From DASVVT01 sp036386415 (GTDB taxonomy: Bacteria; Acidobacteriota; Blastocatellia; Pyrinomonadales; Pyrinomonadaceae), in contig DASVVT010000088.1 of assembly GCA_036386415.1 (NCBI GenBank), positions 1 to 64,000 on the forward strand: 64,000 nucleotides of DNA. The letters run 5' to 3'. The notes under the pieces were generated by a model. That model saw only the letters and a program-made list of their open reading frames with translations, ran no database searches and was not told the DNA's origin. Of this stretch, positions 16,104-25,155 are shown piece by piece (the first letter of the stretch is position 1; every line of letters begins with the position of its first letter). The translations under genes and the position numbers were made by a program.

Positions 16104-16138
16104 CTTTCTTTTTCCTTTGACCTTTTACTTTTGCCTTC
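16011..16138. repeat. Palindromic repeat family H (AAAAGGCAAAAG motif)
   Basis: The left side has AAAGGTCAAAGTAAAAAGGC; the right side carries the inverse (CCTTTGACCTTTTACTTTTG). It overlaps the 5' end of the SurA-like gene, whose start is at 16103, so the element is translated as the signal peptide. Confidence 0.75.
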
Positions 16139-16139
16139 T

Positions 16140-19100
16140 TCAGAACGCCTGCGTGAAGCGGAAGTGGAGCTTGCCGCGATGCAGGCGAATGACGGCCTGG
16201 TCGCCACCGGCCTGTGGAATCAGGAACTCAGGCGGATTAAGCAGGAATCCGTAATCGACCGAGAGCGTCCCGCCCAGGGGGGTCTTGATTCTGAATCCGA
16301 GCCCCAGCGTATGCGTCCACTGCGCGCGCAGGTTGGGGTCTTCGCCGGGCTGCGAGTTTCGGCCAAAGAGATCGCCGACGCGACGGAAGACGTTGCCGCC
16401 ATCGTAGAAGGGCACAACGCCGAAAGCCTTCGAGAGAGGCACACGCGCTTCCAGATTCAGAACCGCCAGAGCGTTGCCGCCGATGGGGACGAGAAACGGG
16501 TTGAGCGTGACGGGCTCGCCCTTCTGGTTACGAAAGAGCCCGCAGGTTGATGGAATCGGATTGAGAAGGAAGCACTGCGGGGCAACCACGCGCGGGCCAG
16601 CCTCTTCGTAACCGAAGCCGCGCAGTGTGGTCGAACCGCCCGAGAAGAATCGCTCGCTGATGGGCAGCGTCTCATCTACGTCGTCTATCACGCCGTTATC
16701 GTTGCGATCCTGCGGATTGAAGAGATTGGCGAGACCGAGCGTGACGCTTCCGGCGAGCACCGTCCCGCGAAATCGATTCAGCTTGTAGTAGTGGCGGTAG
16801 TTGGACTGGAATTTATTGAACGAGAGATTGCCGCCGAGTTGCCGAAGCGCGAGCGAATAGTCGAGGTTGAGATAGTTGCCGCGCGTCGGATCAAACTGGC
16901 TGTCGCGCGTATCGCGCACGAAGGTCGCGCCCAAACGCGCGAGCCGAATCTTGCGGTCGGGTCTGAGAATTTCCGAGATCAGCAGGCTCTCGATGTTTAA
17001 GAGGCGCACATCCTCGTAGTTAAAGCGCAGGAAGAGGATGCTGCGCGTGTCGCGGTCGATGACGCGCTGGGTTTCGGCGTTGAAGGTGAAGCGGTTGATC
17101 GTCGGCTCGCCCGCCGGGTTGCCAAAGACGTCGACCGGATTTCCTTCCTCGTCGAAACGCTGGACGATGCCGAAGTTGCCGCGATCAATGGTCGAGCGGA
17201 AGAAGCGCGTCACAGTGCTGTCGCGCTGGTACTGGAGCGAGAGTGCGAGCGGCGCAAACTGCCCTTCGCCGTAGCGCTGAAAGCGCGGATCGAAATATTC
17301 CAGGCGCATGAGCTGCTGGCGCTGGCTGGCGCGGATGCGGAAAGAGCCCTGGCGGAGCTTACCGAAGAGGTTGACGTTGCGTATGTCAACGAAGCCGAGC
17401 GGGCCGTTGTCTGTCGAATAGCCGCCGCCGTAGCTCAGAATGCGCGGCTTCAACTCTTCGACATCTATCACGACATCGCGCTTCTTGAAACCGGCAGCCG
17501 TTTCGCCCGCGCGCTCCGTGCGAATGATGACCTGGCGGAAAGCATCCGTCGCATAAAGGATGCGCTCACTTTCGGCCAGCTTGTCGGCGCGCAGCACTTC
17601 GCCTTCGACCAGGGGGATCGACCTGACGATGGCCTCCCTGTGGGTTCTGATGTTGCCGTTGACGAGAATGCGGTTGATGAAGACCTTGTCGCCTTCGTTG
17701 GTGATCGTGTAGACGAGACGCACCTGCTCGTCCTCGCCCTTCGTCGGCAGATCGACGGTCGAGAAGTCCAGGCGGGCATCTATGTAGCCGTTGCGGGCGT
17801 AGAGATTGAGGATGCGGTCACCGGCGGCGCGCGCCTCCGAACGCGAGAAGGGGCCGCCCGCCACCTCTCCCAACTCGTCGCGCAGGCGCGCTTCCGTGTA
17901 GATTTGATTGCCGCGAATCTCTACGCCCGCTATGCGCGTGAGCGGCCCTTCGTTGACGACAAACGTGATGATGAGACCCTCGCCCTGGATCGCGACGCCC
18001 TGGCGAACAGTGACCTCTGCCTTCCTGTAGCCCAGGTCGCGCATGCGCGCGCGGATCGTGCGTTGATCTTCCGCCAGAAGCTCACGGCTCGTATAGCCGC
18101 GCCCGTATCCGAGCAGAGGGATGAAGCCGAGCACGGTCGCTCTTTGCGTGCGCAGGTCTGGCTCGATCTCTTCGATGGTCAGCTTGGTTGTGCCTTCGAG
18201 GCGTATGTCTTTGAGCTTGAAGCGGCGACCGCGCTCGACGTTGTAAGTGACGTTGACGGTGCGCCCGGTCAGTTCCGCCGGGTTCAGGCTCTTGCAAGCC
18301 TCTTCAGTGCCGTTGGCAGGCATGTCCGGCATGATGGGTGTGACGGTGCAGGCGGCTGTCACTTCGGCGAAGAAGTAGCCGCTCTCCTGCAACCTATTAC
18401 GCAAACGACGCGCGCCCTCGATGATCACAGAGTAGTCTATGCTGCCCTCGCGCTTGATGGGCAGAATCTCGCGCGCGCTCTTTTCTTTCAACTGGTAGTC
18501 GTGAATGGTGACGGTCACGGCCGGGCCGATGCCGCCCGTCAGGCCGACCGTCACCTGTGTGCCCGACGGGTCGAGCGTGACCTTCGGATCATCCAGTTGC
18601 GGCGCAAGGTATCCGAGGGCGATGATGGCCTGGCGGATGCGACCTATGTCTTCGCCGAGCGCCGGACGTGTGAAGGGCGCACCCTGTTGTAGACGCAGAG
18701 AAGGTCGGACGCGCGACGCATCGAAGCCTTTGATTTGAATGTCGAAGGCGGCGACGCGCGCCTGCTCTCCAGGCTGGATGCGAAAGGTGACGATGGCGCG
18801 CGTGCCGCTCGCGTCCGTCTGCTGTGTGAAGTCAACCTCCGCCCTGTAGAAGCCACGGTCGCGCAGGTAAGCCTGAATCAGGTCGGCGTTCTGTTTGAGC
18901 TTCTGCTCCGTGAGCGGCGTTCCTGGCTCGAGCATGTTGAGGCGCGTGCGCAGCTCGTCCTCCGAGATGGGCGCGCCCGTCGGCAGGACACCCAGATCGA
19001 GCAGAACTTCCCCGACCCGCACCTGAAGCCTGACGACGAAGCGCACGCGCACGGGGCGGCTGCTGCCAGGCGCACCCGTTTGACTCACCTCGACGCGTGC

Positions 19101-19853
19101 CGACGAGACGCGACCGGAATCAAAGAGCGCCTGTAAAGATTCGCGCACGCGCACGGCTGAATATTCCGTGTTCGGCGCAACGCGCAGGAGCGAGAGGAAT
19201 TCGGCTTCGGCTGTCGCATCGCGTGGCGAGCCTTCGAGCACCACCTCGACATCGGCAATCAATCGTCCCTCATAGTCGCCAACATCGGCTGTGCCGTACG
19301 TATCGAACGACGCACGTCTGAGCAGGCCGGAGGAGAACGCTGAATGTCGCGCGTTCTTGCGGCGGGCAGAGCGCGCGGCGGGTGGAGCGATCATGCCAAC
19401 GGTCTGACGCGCACGGCGCGGCGCGTTGAAGAAGATGTCTATCCGGTTGAATTTTCGCTCCAGGCGGGCGCTGCCGCCCTCTATTAAACCGAACGACAGC
19501 ACAATCGCGCTGCCGCGTCGTTCGACCCGCGCATCCGTGAAGGCGCGACCCATGACGCGCTCGTCCCAGGCAGAGGCGACACTCGCCTGCGGAATGAAAA
19601 CGTAGAACCGACCTTCATATTGATAGGAGCTACAGTCGCCGAGCGGCAGATCGGAGGTGATCGTCACATGCGACCCTTGAGGCGTGTCTGTGCTGCGAAG
19701 CGGCGCGATGGTTCTCGTCTGCGCCGACGCCAACACACCTTCTTGCGCCCACACGCTCGCTCGCGCCGCCGAGATCAATGCAAGCGCGAGGAACATGGCG
19801 GCAAGCGTGCGCCGACGACTTTTGAAGATGAGGCCCTTGGGTATCGCGTGCAT
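16140..19853 (-). CDS. Omp85-family outer-membrane assembly protein (BamA/TamA-like) with extended POTRA array
   Basis: About 1237 residues from the ATG at 19853, which gives a proper signal peptide (KSRRR then TLAAMFLALALIS). An N-terminal beta-rich, AMIN-like segment (about 45-150) is followed by what I read as about seven POTRA domains (about 180-830). The C-terminal surface-antigen beta-barrel has the substrate-exit loop motif LRGFGYEEAGP and a terminal Phe (FRFTQAF), as in outer-membrane proteins. E. coli BamA has five POTRAs and TamA three, so this is long. It inserts beta-barrel proteins into the outer membrane. The frame upstream to 19901 reads through a repeat (YWLLST) and is probably not translated. 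The tamB-like gene lies just upstream. Confidence 0.92.
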   Translation of the reverse strand: MHAIPKGLIFKSRRRTLAAMFLALALISAARASVWAQEGVLASAQTRTIAPLRSTDTPQGSHVTITSDLPLGDCSSYQYEGRFYVFIPQASVASAWDERVMGRAFTDARVERRGSAIVLSFGLIEGGSARLERKFNRIDIFFNAPRRARQTVGMIAPPAARSARRKNARHSAFSSGLLRRASFDTYGTADVGDYEGRLIADVEVVLEGSPRDATAEAEFLSLLRVAPNTEYSAVRVRESLQALFDSGRVSSARVEVSQTGAPGSSRPVRVRFVVRLQVRVGEVLLDLGVLPTGAPISEDELRTRLNMLEPGTPLTEQKLKQNADLIQAYLRDRGFYRAEVDFTQQTDASGTRAIVTFRIQPGEQARVAAFDIQIKGFDASRVRPSLRLQQGAPFTRPALGEDIGRIRQAIIALGYLAPQLDDPKVTLDPSGTQVTVGLTGGIGPAVTVTIHDYQLKEKSAREILPIKREGSIDYSVIIEGARRLRNRLQESGYFFAEVTAACTVTPIMPDMPANGTEEACKSLNPAELTGRTVNVTYNVERGRRFKLKDIRLEGTTKLTIEEIEPDLRTQRATVLGFIPLLGYGRGYTSRELLAEDQRTIRARMRDLGYRKAEVTVRQGVAIQGEGLIITFVVNEGPLTRIAGVEIRGNQIYTEARLRDELGEVAGGPFSRSEARAAGDRILNLYARNGYIDARLDFSTVDLPTKGEDEQVRLVYTITNEGDKVFINRILVNGNIRTHREAIVRSIPLVEGEVLRADKLAESERILYATDAFRQVIIRTERAGETAAGFKKRDVVIDVEELKPRILSYGGGYSTDNGPLGFVDIRNVNLFGKLRQGSFRIRASQRQQLMRLEYFDPRFQRYGEGQFAPLALSLQYQRDSTVTRFFRSTIDRGNFGIVQRFDEEGNPVDVFGNPAGEPTINRFTFNAETQRVIDRDTRSILFLRFNYEDVRLLNIESLLISEILRPDRKIRLARLGATFVRDTRDSQFDPTRGNYLNLDYSLALRQLGGNLSFNKFQSNYRHYYKLNRFRGTVLAGSVTLGLANLFNPQDRNDNGVIDDVDETLPISERFFSGGSTTLRGFGYEEAGPRVVAPQCFLLNPIPSTCGLFRNQKGEPVTLNPFLVPIGGNALAVLNLEARVPLSKAFGVVPFYDGGNVFRRVGDLFGRNSQPGEDPNLRAQWTHTLGLGFRIKTPLGGTLSVDYGFLLNPPEFLIPQAGGDQAVIRLHRGKLHFRFTQAF

Positions 19854-19860
19854 GAATAAG

Positions 19861-19990
19861 TAGACAGTAGACAGTAGCCAGTAGTCAGTAGAAAAGAACA
19901 TCCGTTGATGCTATTCAATCATAGACTTCAGCGACAGCGTTCAATGCGCGGAGCGCCTACTGACTACTGTCTACTGGCTACTGACTACTG
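19861..19990. repeat. Palindromic repeat family A, copy 2
   Basis: TAGACAGTAG tandem left arm, CTACTGACTACTG right arm. The loop has GCGCGGAGCGCC next to the right arm, shared with copy 5 (56507-56636). It lies between the tamB-like and Omp85 genes. Confidence 0.9.
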
Positions 19991-19994
19991 CTTT

Positions 19995-22900
19995 TCAAAA
20001 TCTCTTTCTGAAACGAATCTCGAAACTGAAATTATCGTTACGTGAGCTGAAGCCATTAACAGAGCCTTGCTCATATTGCGCGACGAACGACAGACGGTTT
20101 GAGACGCGATATTCGAGCGCCAGCACCTGATTCTGATCCGAAGTCAGGTTGGTCGAATAGGTGATCGACAGGTCTTTATTGATCTGCCGCCCGACCGTCA
20201 GGCGCGCCGTCGGGCTCGCCCCGCCGCGTCCCGCGATTAAAGGATCGATCTCGAAGCGGTTCAAGCCGAAAAGCTTGTCTGTGGCGCGCCGCACCGGAGC
20301 GTTAATCAGAGTATCTGTAAGCAGGCTGGTCGCCGTTCCCAGTCCGGTCTGCGCGAGCGTGGAAGTGCCCGTATCGCCCCCTTCCAGATTACCCGTCAGG
20401 ATGAGGGAGACGACATCTGTCTGCGGCAGCGCCGGATCGGAGCGGACGGTCGTCGTGAGCTGCGATAGTGGGCCGGTCAATCCGACGAGCACCTGATAGC
20501 CTTTGATCTCCGACTCCGCTTGAATATTGAGGATCGGATCAGCGTCGCGAGCAGGCGGGAGGTCTATGAAGCCGCGCGTCACTTCGTAAGCGTCGTTGCG
20601 GAAGTTGAGCGTGCCGCGCGTCAGGGAAATGCGTCCCGAAATAATGGGGTCTTCGACGGGGCCGACGGCGCGCACCGAAAGTGAGCCGACGATGTCCGCC
20701 AGATTGTTGCGCACGACGAGCGCATCGCGACCCTCGACCCGCACGTCCAACTGGGTTGTGGCGGCAAAGGCGGAATCGCCGCCCGTGCCTTCCGTCAACG
20801 AAGCTTCCCGGCGACGATTGATAATATCGGCCAGCTCTATGTCCTCTGTGTATTCGGCGCGACGCAGATTGACGACGCCGGTGATGAACTGTCCGCGCGT
20901 CGCGCCGTTGATCTCAAGGTCTGCGTCGGCAGTCGTTCTGAAGCCTTGAGGGTACGGGACGGTCACGTCGTCGCCGTGGACGCTGAAGCGATAGCTCGTA
21001 GGCGTAAATCCGGCGAGCAGCGCGCCGCCCGAAACCACGACGCGCCCGCCGCCGAGGTTGCCCGTCAAGGTGTCTATCTGCGCCTGATTGGAGTTGAAGC
21101 GAACGCGGCCATTGACGTTTGAGACGGTCAATCTCTCGTCGCCGATGAGGGTCGCAATGGACGCGCCCGCAACGTTGGCCGTACCGAAGAGACGCGGCTG
21201 CTCGTACGTGCCCGTCATACGCACGCTGGCTTCGGCAATTCCTGACAGGAAGATGTTGGGCGAGAGGCCGTTCAGAACTCTCAGGTTCAATTTGCCGTCG
21301 ATGGTCAGACTCTGGCGGCCACCGGGGCCGAGCGCCGCCGTGCCGCCGAAGAGAATGTTCGTGCCGGGGCCTGTGAACTGCGTCTTCTCAAAGAAGACCT
21401 CCTCGCTTGAGAACTGCACCTGAAGCGGCGAGACGGCCTGAAGCGGGATGTCTTCGACCTGTATGGTCAGGTCTGTGAAGTTGGCCGTGCCACGCAGTCC
21501 CGCGAGGCTGAACACGTCTTCATCTTTCTCGTTCGGCGTGATGAGATTTCCGCTCGCCTTGAGCGTGCCAGTCGCGTGGCCGATCACCTTGACGTTTGAT
21601 TGCGGCAGGAGCAGCGCGAAGAGCGGCGTCAGGTCTGCGCCCGCAAGCGTCGTCTCGATGTTCGTCGCCAGACGCTCGCTGCCGAGATCGACGCGCGCCG
21701 CGATGGTCTGCGGCTGTCCCAGCAAATCTGTCGTCAGGCGCAGATCGAACTGTTTATTCTCCGTGCGCCCCACAAGCGTGAGACGCCCCGTCGTGCGACC
21801 GTTCACGGTCACGTCTCTGCCTTCGCCGTCGATGTTGATCTGGTAGGTCGAGAAATCCGTAAAGACTCCAGTGGCGTGCGCCACGAGGTCGGCTGTGCCG
21901 GTCAGTTGCGGCAGCCCCGAAGTATTCTTGGCAAAGCTCTCCAGGCGGTCGAGTTTAATCCCCTCGCCCCGCGCCTGTATGTCGAACCCCTGGGTCGTCG
22001 TATTGTATGTCCCGCTCGCCGTGATCCGCCCGGCACTAAAGCGCGCGTCAACATTTTCAAGATTGATGGCCGAGCCGTTGAAGGTCGCGCGCGCGATGAT
22101 GCTTTCAAACGGTTCGCCCGCGATGCGCCCCGGACTGAAACTGAGTTCTGCATTGCCGCTCATCGCACCCGGCAGCCCTGTCACGTTAATGCGCCCCGAA
22201 AGGTCTGACTGCACGTCGCCCAAACGATCAAGCGCGCCTTGATTCGCTTCTCCACCCATACGAGGTCTGAGGGCGGCAACGGCAGCGAGCAGGTTTCCGG
22301 CGTTGGCACGATCAAGCGTCAAGTCGAGCGCGATGTTGTTATCGCCGACGCGTGGAGCAAGCAGGCTGAACTGCGCTCCGCCGCCGTCGCGCTCCGTGAG
22401 TCGGCCATCGCTCAAGCGGATTTCGTCTGGAGTCACGCTCAGGTTGGCTGCGACCGAGCCGAGGTCACGATCCTGAACAAGCAGGGAATCAAGCGCGGCG
22501 TGGCCGTCGATGGTCGGGTTCGTCAAGTCTCCACGGACATTTCCGTTGAAGGCGAAGTTTCCGCCGAGACGGATTCCGCTCTCGCGTAGCTGCTGATCGA
22601 GGTCGGGGAAGAGACCGGAAGCGAGCAGGACATTCTGTAGCTCTGTCGCGTCGCTCGATTTGACGTTGAGCTGAAGATCGGATTCGGAGCGGATGAAGGA
22701 GAAGCGTCCCGTGGCGCTCAGCTCTGAAGAGGCCGTGCGCAGGTTGGCGCGCTCGATGTTGAAGAGGCCGCGCGTCGCACTCAAGGTGACATCACCGTTG
22801 AGCGCTGTGCGCGAGTCGCTGGCCTCATTGCCCGCTACGTCGCCATTGAACTCCGCACGCACAGTTCCGCTCGCCGCCTTGATATTCGATCCCGGAAATG

Positions 22901-25004
22901 CCAGATCAATCGTGCCGGAGGTTTTGCCCGTCAGAGGCACAATACGCTGCGAGAAGGTGGCGAGCAGGTTGTCTATGTCCAGATTATTAAAGTCTGCCGT
23001 GACGTGCGACGCACCATTTCTAGCCGTGCTGATAGTGGCGTTGCCGCTGGCGTTGCCGTTGAGCACGTCGGCTGTGAAATTGTTGAGGCGTATCTGATCG
23101 TTGGTTGCGACCACATTGCTGCGCGCCGCGCCCAGGTTTATTTTGCCGAGCACGCCGCCGCCCAGGCTCAGGTCTGCGCTCGCGCGATAACGCCCCTGCG
23201 GCTCGATCACGAAGACCGGGCGCGCGAGCCGTACGTTTTCGACATGACCATCCTGGAGAGCCACCGTTCCGGCGTTGATGTCGCCCGATGACCCTTCGAC
23301 GCGCCCGTCGCGAATCGTCAGTCGAACGCCCGCTATATTGAGGCTGCCGATGCGTGCGCCGCCCTGTGCGTTGATGCCGCCAACGCGAACGTTATTTGCG
23401 ACGACAGCGGTTGCGCCATCTCGGTTGACGATCTCCACACCGCCCGCCGTGACGCCGTTTACGCGCACGCCCGAAGCATCGACAGTTCCCGCACGCACGC
23501 TCCCCAGGGAAGCGGTCGTGACATCGTTTTCCGAGCGCACGCGCACGTCCGATGCTTGCGCCCCGTTGATTGATGCGCCCGAAGTCTGAAGACGGTTGGC
23601 GCTGGCCGAAGAGGCAGAGGCCGTCAGCAGGTTATCGCGCGATTCGGCCACCACGTCTTTGAGGATCAACCCGGCAAGGGTTGTGCCCGCGCCGCGCGCT
23701 GCCGCCGCGCGCAGCTCTCCGACCCAGCGAAAGTCCGTGCCCGTGCCCATCAAGCCCCCTGCAAGTTGCAGCGTGTTCAATTGAAAATCGCCCGCCGCCA
23801 GCACCTCCGCAACGGCGCGACCGTTGATGTCGTAGCTCGCGCCGTCGCCCGTGCCCTTAGCCGTCAGGTTCAGATTCTGCAAGCGCACACCGTCCGCCGC
23901 CAGCGCGTCCGCTTTGACCTCGCCGTCAACCTGATAACGCGAGCCTTCGCCCGACACAGTGCCTTCCAGATTGCCGACGCCGCGCAAGGCCGTACCCGAT
24001 TGCAAGATGTCCGAAGCCTGTGTGAGGTCGATCATAGACGTGATACGCATCTGGTAACGCAGGTTGCGCCAGTCGTCCATAGTGCCCTGCAAGTGCGCCT
24101 CGGCCACGGGCGAGCGCAAAACAAGCTCTTGAATCTCTGCGCGCGTCTGGTTGACGCGCCCGTGCGCCTCCACTGAGATGTCGTTGACGGGGCGGCCATC
24201 GTAGACGAAGGTTGAATTGGAGAGCGCGAGGGTGACTGTGTTCATCCAGCTTTCGGCTGGCGCTTGTGGGTCATCCGGCTGAATTGTGGCGACGATATTG
24301 CGCGCTTCGCCGGAGAGACGGTGCTGCTCGTCGCCGTAGTGTATGAGCGCGTTGTTGATGATGACCTTCGCCGTCGAATAAGAGAAAAGGATGCGGCGGT
24401 TCGGGTCGGGCTCAGGCAGCTTGATGTTGCGAAAGTTTGAGTTGCCCTGCGCGTCAAACTTCACCCACAGCTCTGCCCCGTCAACCTGCAAAGATTCCAG
24501 GTTGACGTTGCGGCGCAGGTTGAGCGCGTAAAGGTCTGTGACGCGAACTGTCGCCAGCAGGCGATCAATCTTGCCAAGCTGCTCGCCCGTCTGAGAGTCG
24601 TAGAGCTCGATGCCCGTCATCTCGACGGTGCGCGGCCCGAACTTCGTGTGAAACTCCTTGATCTCAGCGCGGATGCCGTACTCCGCGAAGGTCGTCTTGA
24701 TCTGCCCCGCGATGTAGCGGTCGATGTAGCCGAGGCGGTACACGATGATCGCGACCAGCACCAGGGCGACCGCGCCGACGGCAACTGCAATGGTCGCGAT
24801 GAAGGCATTGCGCCGGGTGAGATAACGCCGCCGACGCCCCTGCGGCGTGACGGGCTCCGGGCGATCCGCATCGCGCTCGGCGACCCGTTCGGCCACGGGC
24901 GGCAAGGGCTCGTCCGTCTCCGAAGAAAGCGCCTCGGTGAGGGTTTCCTTTTCAGTCTCAGGCTTGCTTTGAGACGAAGCGTCGTCGCGATCATCAACAG
25001 GCAT
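19995..25004 (-). CDS. tamB: TamB-like translocation and assembly module protein
   Basis: 1669 residues from ATG 25004. A cytoplasmic acidic tail (~65 residues) is followed by a basic RRRRYLTRR and one membrane helix (AFIATIAVAVGAVALVLVAI, about 67-90). Then comes an AsmA/TamB-type beta-helical periplasmic body, and the conserved TamB C-terminal domain (about 1330-1669) ending in ...NFSFEIRFRKRF. A stretch of short Ala/Gly/Val repeats (VRVGGINAQGG, VRVNGVTAGG) lies at about 480-620. Such proteins bridge the two membranes and work with Omp85 proteins or in lipid transport. The neighbouring Omp85 gene supports this. The open frame continues upstream to 25118, but 25004 is the likelier start. 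Confidence 0.92.
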   Translation of the reverse strand: MPVDDRDDASSQSKPETEKETLTEALSSETDEPLPPVAERVAERDADRPEPVTPQGRRRRYLTRRNAFIATIAVAVGAVALVLVAIIVYRLGYIDRYIAGQIKTTFAEYGIRAEIKEFHTKFGPRTVEMTGIELYDSQTGEQLGKIDRLLATVRVTDLYALNLRRNVNLESLQVDGAELWVKFDAQGNSNFRNIKLPEPDPNRRILFSYSTAKVIINNALIHYGDEQHRLSGEARNIVATIQPDDPQAPAESWMNTVTLALSNSTFVYDGRPVNDISVEAHGRVNQTRAEIQELVLRSPVAEAHLQGTMDDWRNLRYQMRITSMIDLTQASDILQSGTALRGVGNLEGTVSGEGSRYQVDGEVKADALAADGVRLQNLNLTAKGTGDGASYDINGRAVAEVLAAGDFQLNTLQLAGGLMGTGTDFRWVGELRAAAARGAGTTLAGLILKDVVAESRDNLLTASASSASANRLQTSGASINGAQASDVRVRSENDVTTASLGSVRAGTVDASGVRVNGVTAGGVEIVNRDGATAVVANNVRVGGINAQGGARIGSLNIAGVRLTIRDGRVEGSSGDINAGTVALQDGHVENVRLARPVFVIEPQGRYRASADLSLGGGVLGKINLGAARSNVVATNDQIRLNNFTADVLNGNASGNATISTARNGASHVTADFNNLDIDNLLATFSQRIVPLTGKTSGTIDLAFPGSNIKAASGTVRAEFNGDVAGNEASDSRTALNGDVTLSATRGLFNIERANLRTASSELSATGRFSFIRSESDLQLNVKSSDATELQNVLLASGLFPDLDQQLRESGIRLGGNFAFNGNVRGDLTNPTIDGHAALDSLLVQDRDLGSVAANLSVTPDEIRLSDGRLTERDGGGAQFSLLAPRVGDNNIALDLTLDRANAGNLLAAVAALRPRMGGEANQGALDRLGDVQSDLSGRINVTGLPGAMSGNAELSFSPGRIAGEPFESIIARATFNGSAINLENVDARFSAGRITASGTYNTTTQGFDIQARGEGIKLDRLESFAKNTSGLPQLTGTADLVAHATGVFTDFSTYQINIDGEGRDVTVNGRTTGRLTLVGRTENKQFDLRLTTDLLGQPQTIAARVDLGSERLATNIETTLAGADLTPLFALLLPQSNVKVIGHATGTLKASGNLITPNEKDEDVFSLAGLRGTANFTDLTIQVEDIPLQAVSPLQVQFSSEEVFFEKTQFTGPGTNILFGGTAALGPGGRQSLTIDGKLNLRVLNGLSPNIFLSGIAEASVRMTGTYEQPRLFGTANVAGASIATLIGDERLTVSNVNGRVRFNSNQAQIDTLTGNLGGGRVVVSGGALLAGFTPTSYRFSVHGDDVTVPYPQGFRTTADADLEINGATRGQFITGVVNLRRAEYTEDIELADIINRRREASLTEGTGGDSAFAATTQLDVRVEGRDALVVRNNLADIVGSLSVRAVGPVEDPIISGRISLTRGTLNFRNDAYEVTRGFIDLPPARDADPILNIQAESEIKGYQVLVGLTGPLSQLTTTVRSDPALPQTDVVSLILTGNLEGGDTGTSTLAQTGLGTATSLLTDTLINAPVRRATDKLFGLNRFEIDPLIAGRGGASPTARLTVGRQINKDLSITYSTNLTSDQNQVLALEYRVSNRLSFVAQYEQGSVNGFSSRNDNFSFEIRFRKRF

Positions 25005-25155
25005 AATTATGGGGGCGAGCCTATCAGGCACACGCGGCTCGCGAGTAAATCGAATTAAGAATGGGAGAGCCTCAGCGACAGAAGCTCGACCGTACGCGTT
25101 GGGCGTACGGCCACCCACGCGTCGGGCGAGGGCGCGTGCTTCTGCCTTCTTTCAA

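Noticed and set aside
19854..19901. N-terminal extension of the Omp85 protein (YWLLST...)
   Set aside because: The extra residues are the translation of a CAGTAG repeat; the ATG at 19853 gives a proper signal peptide.
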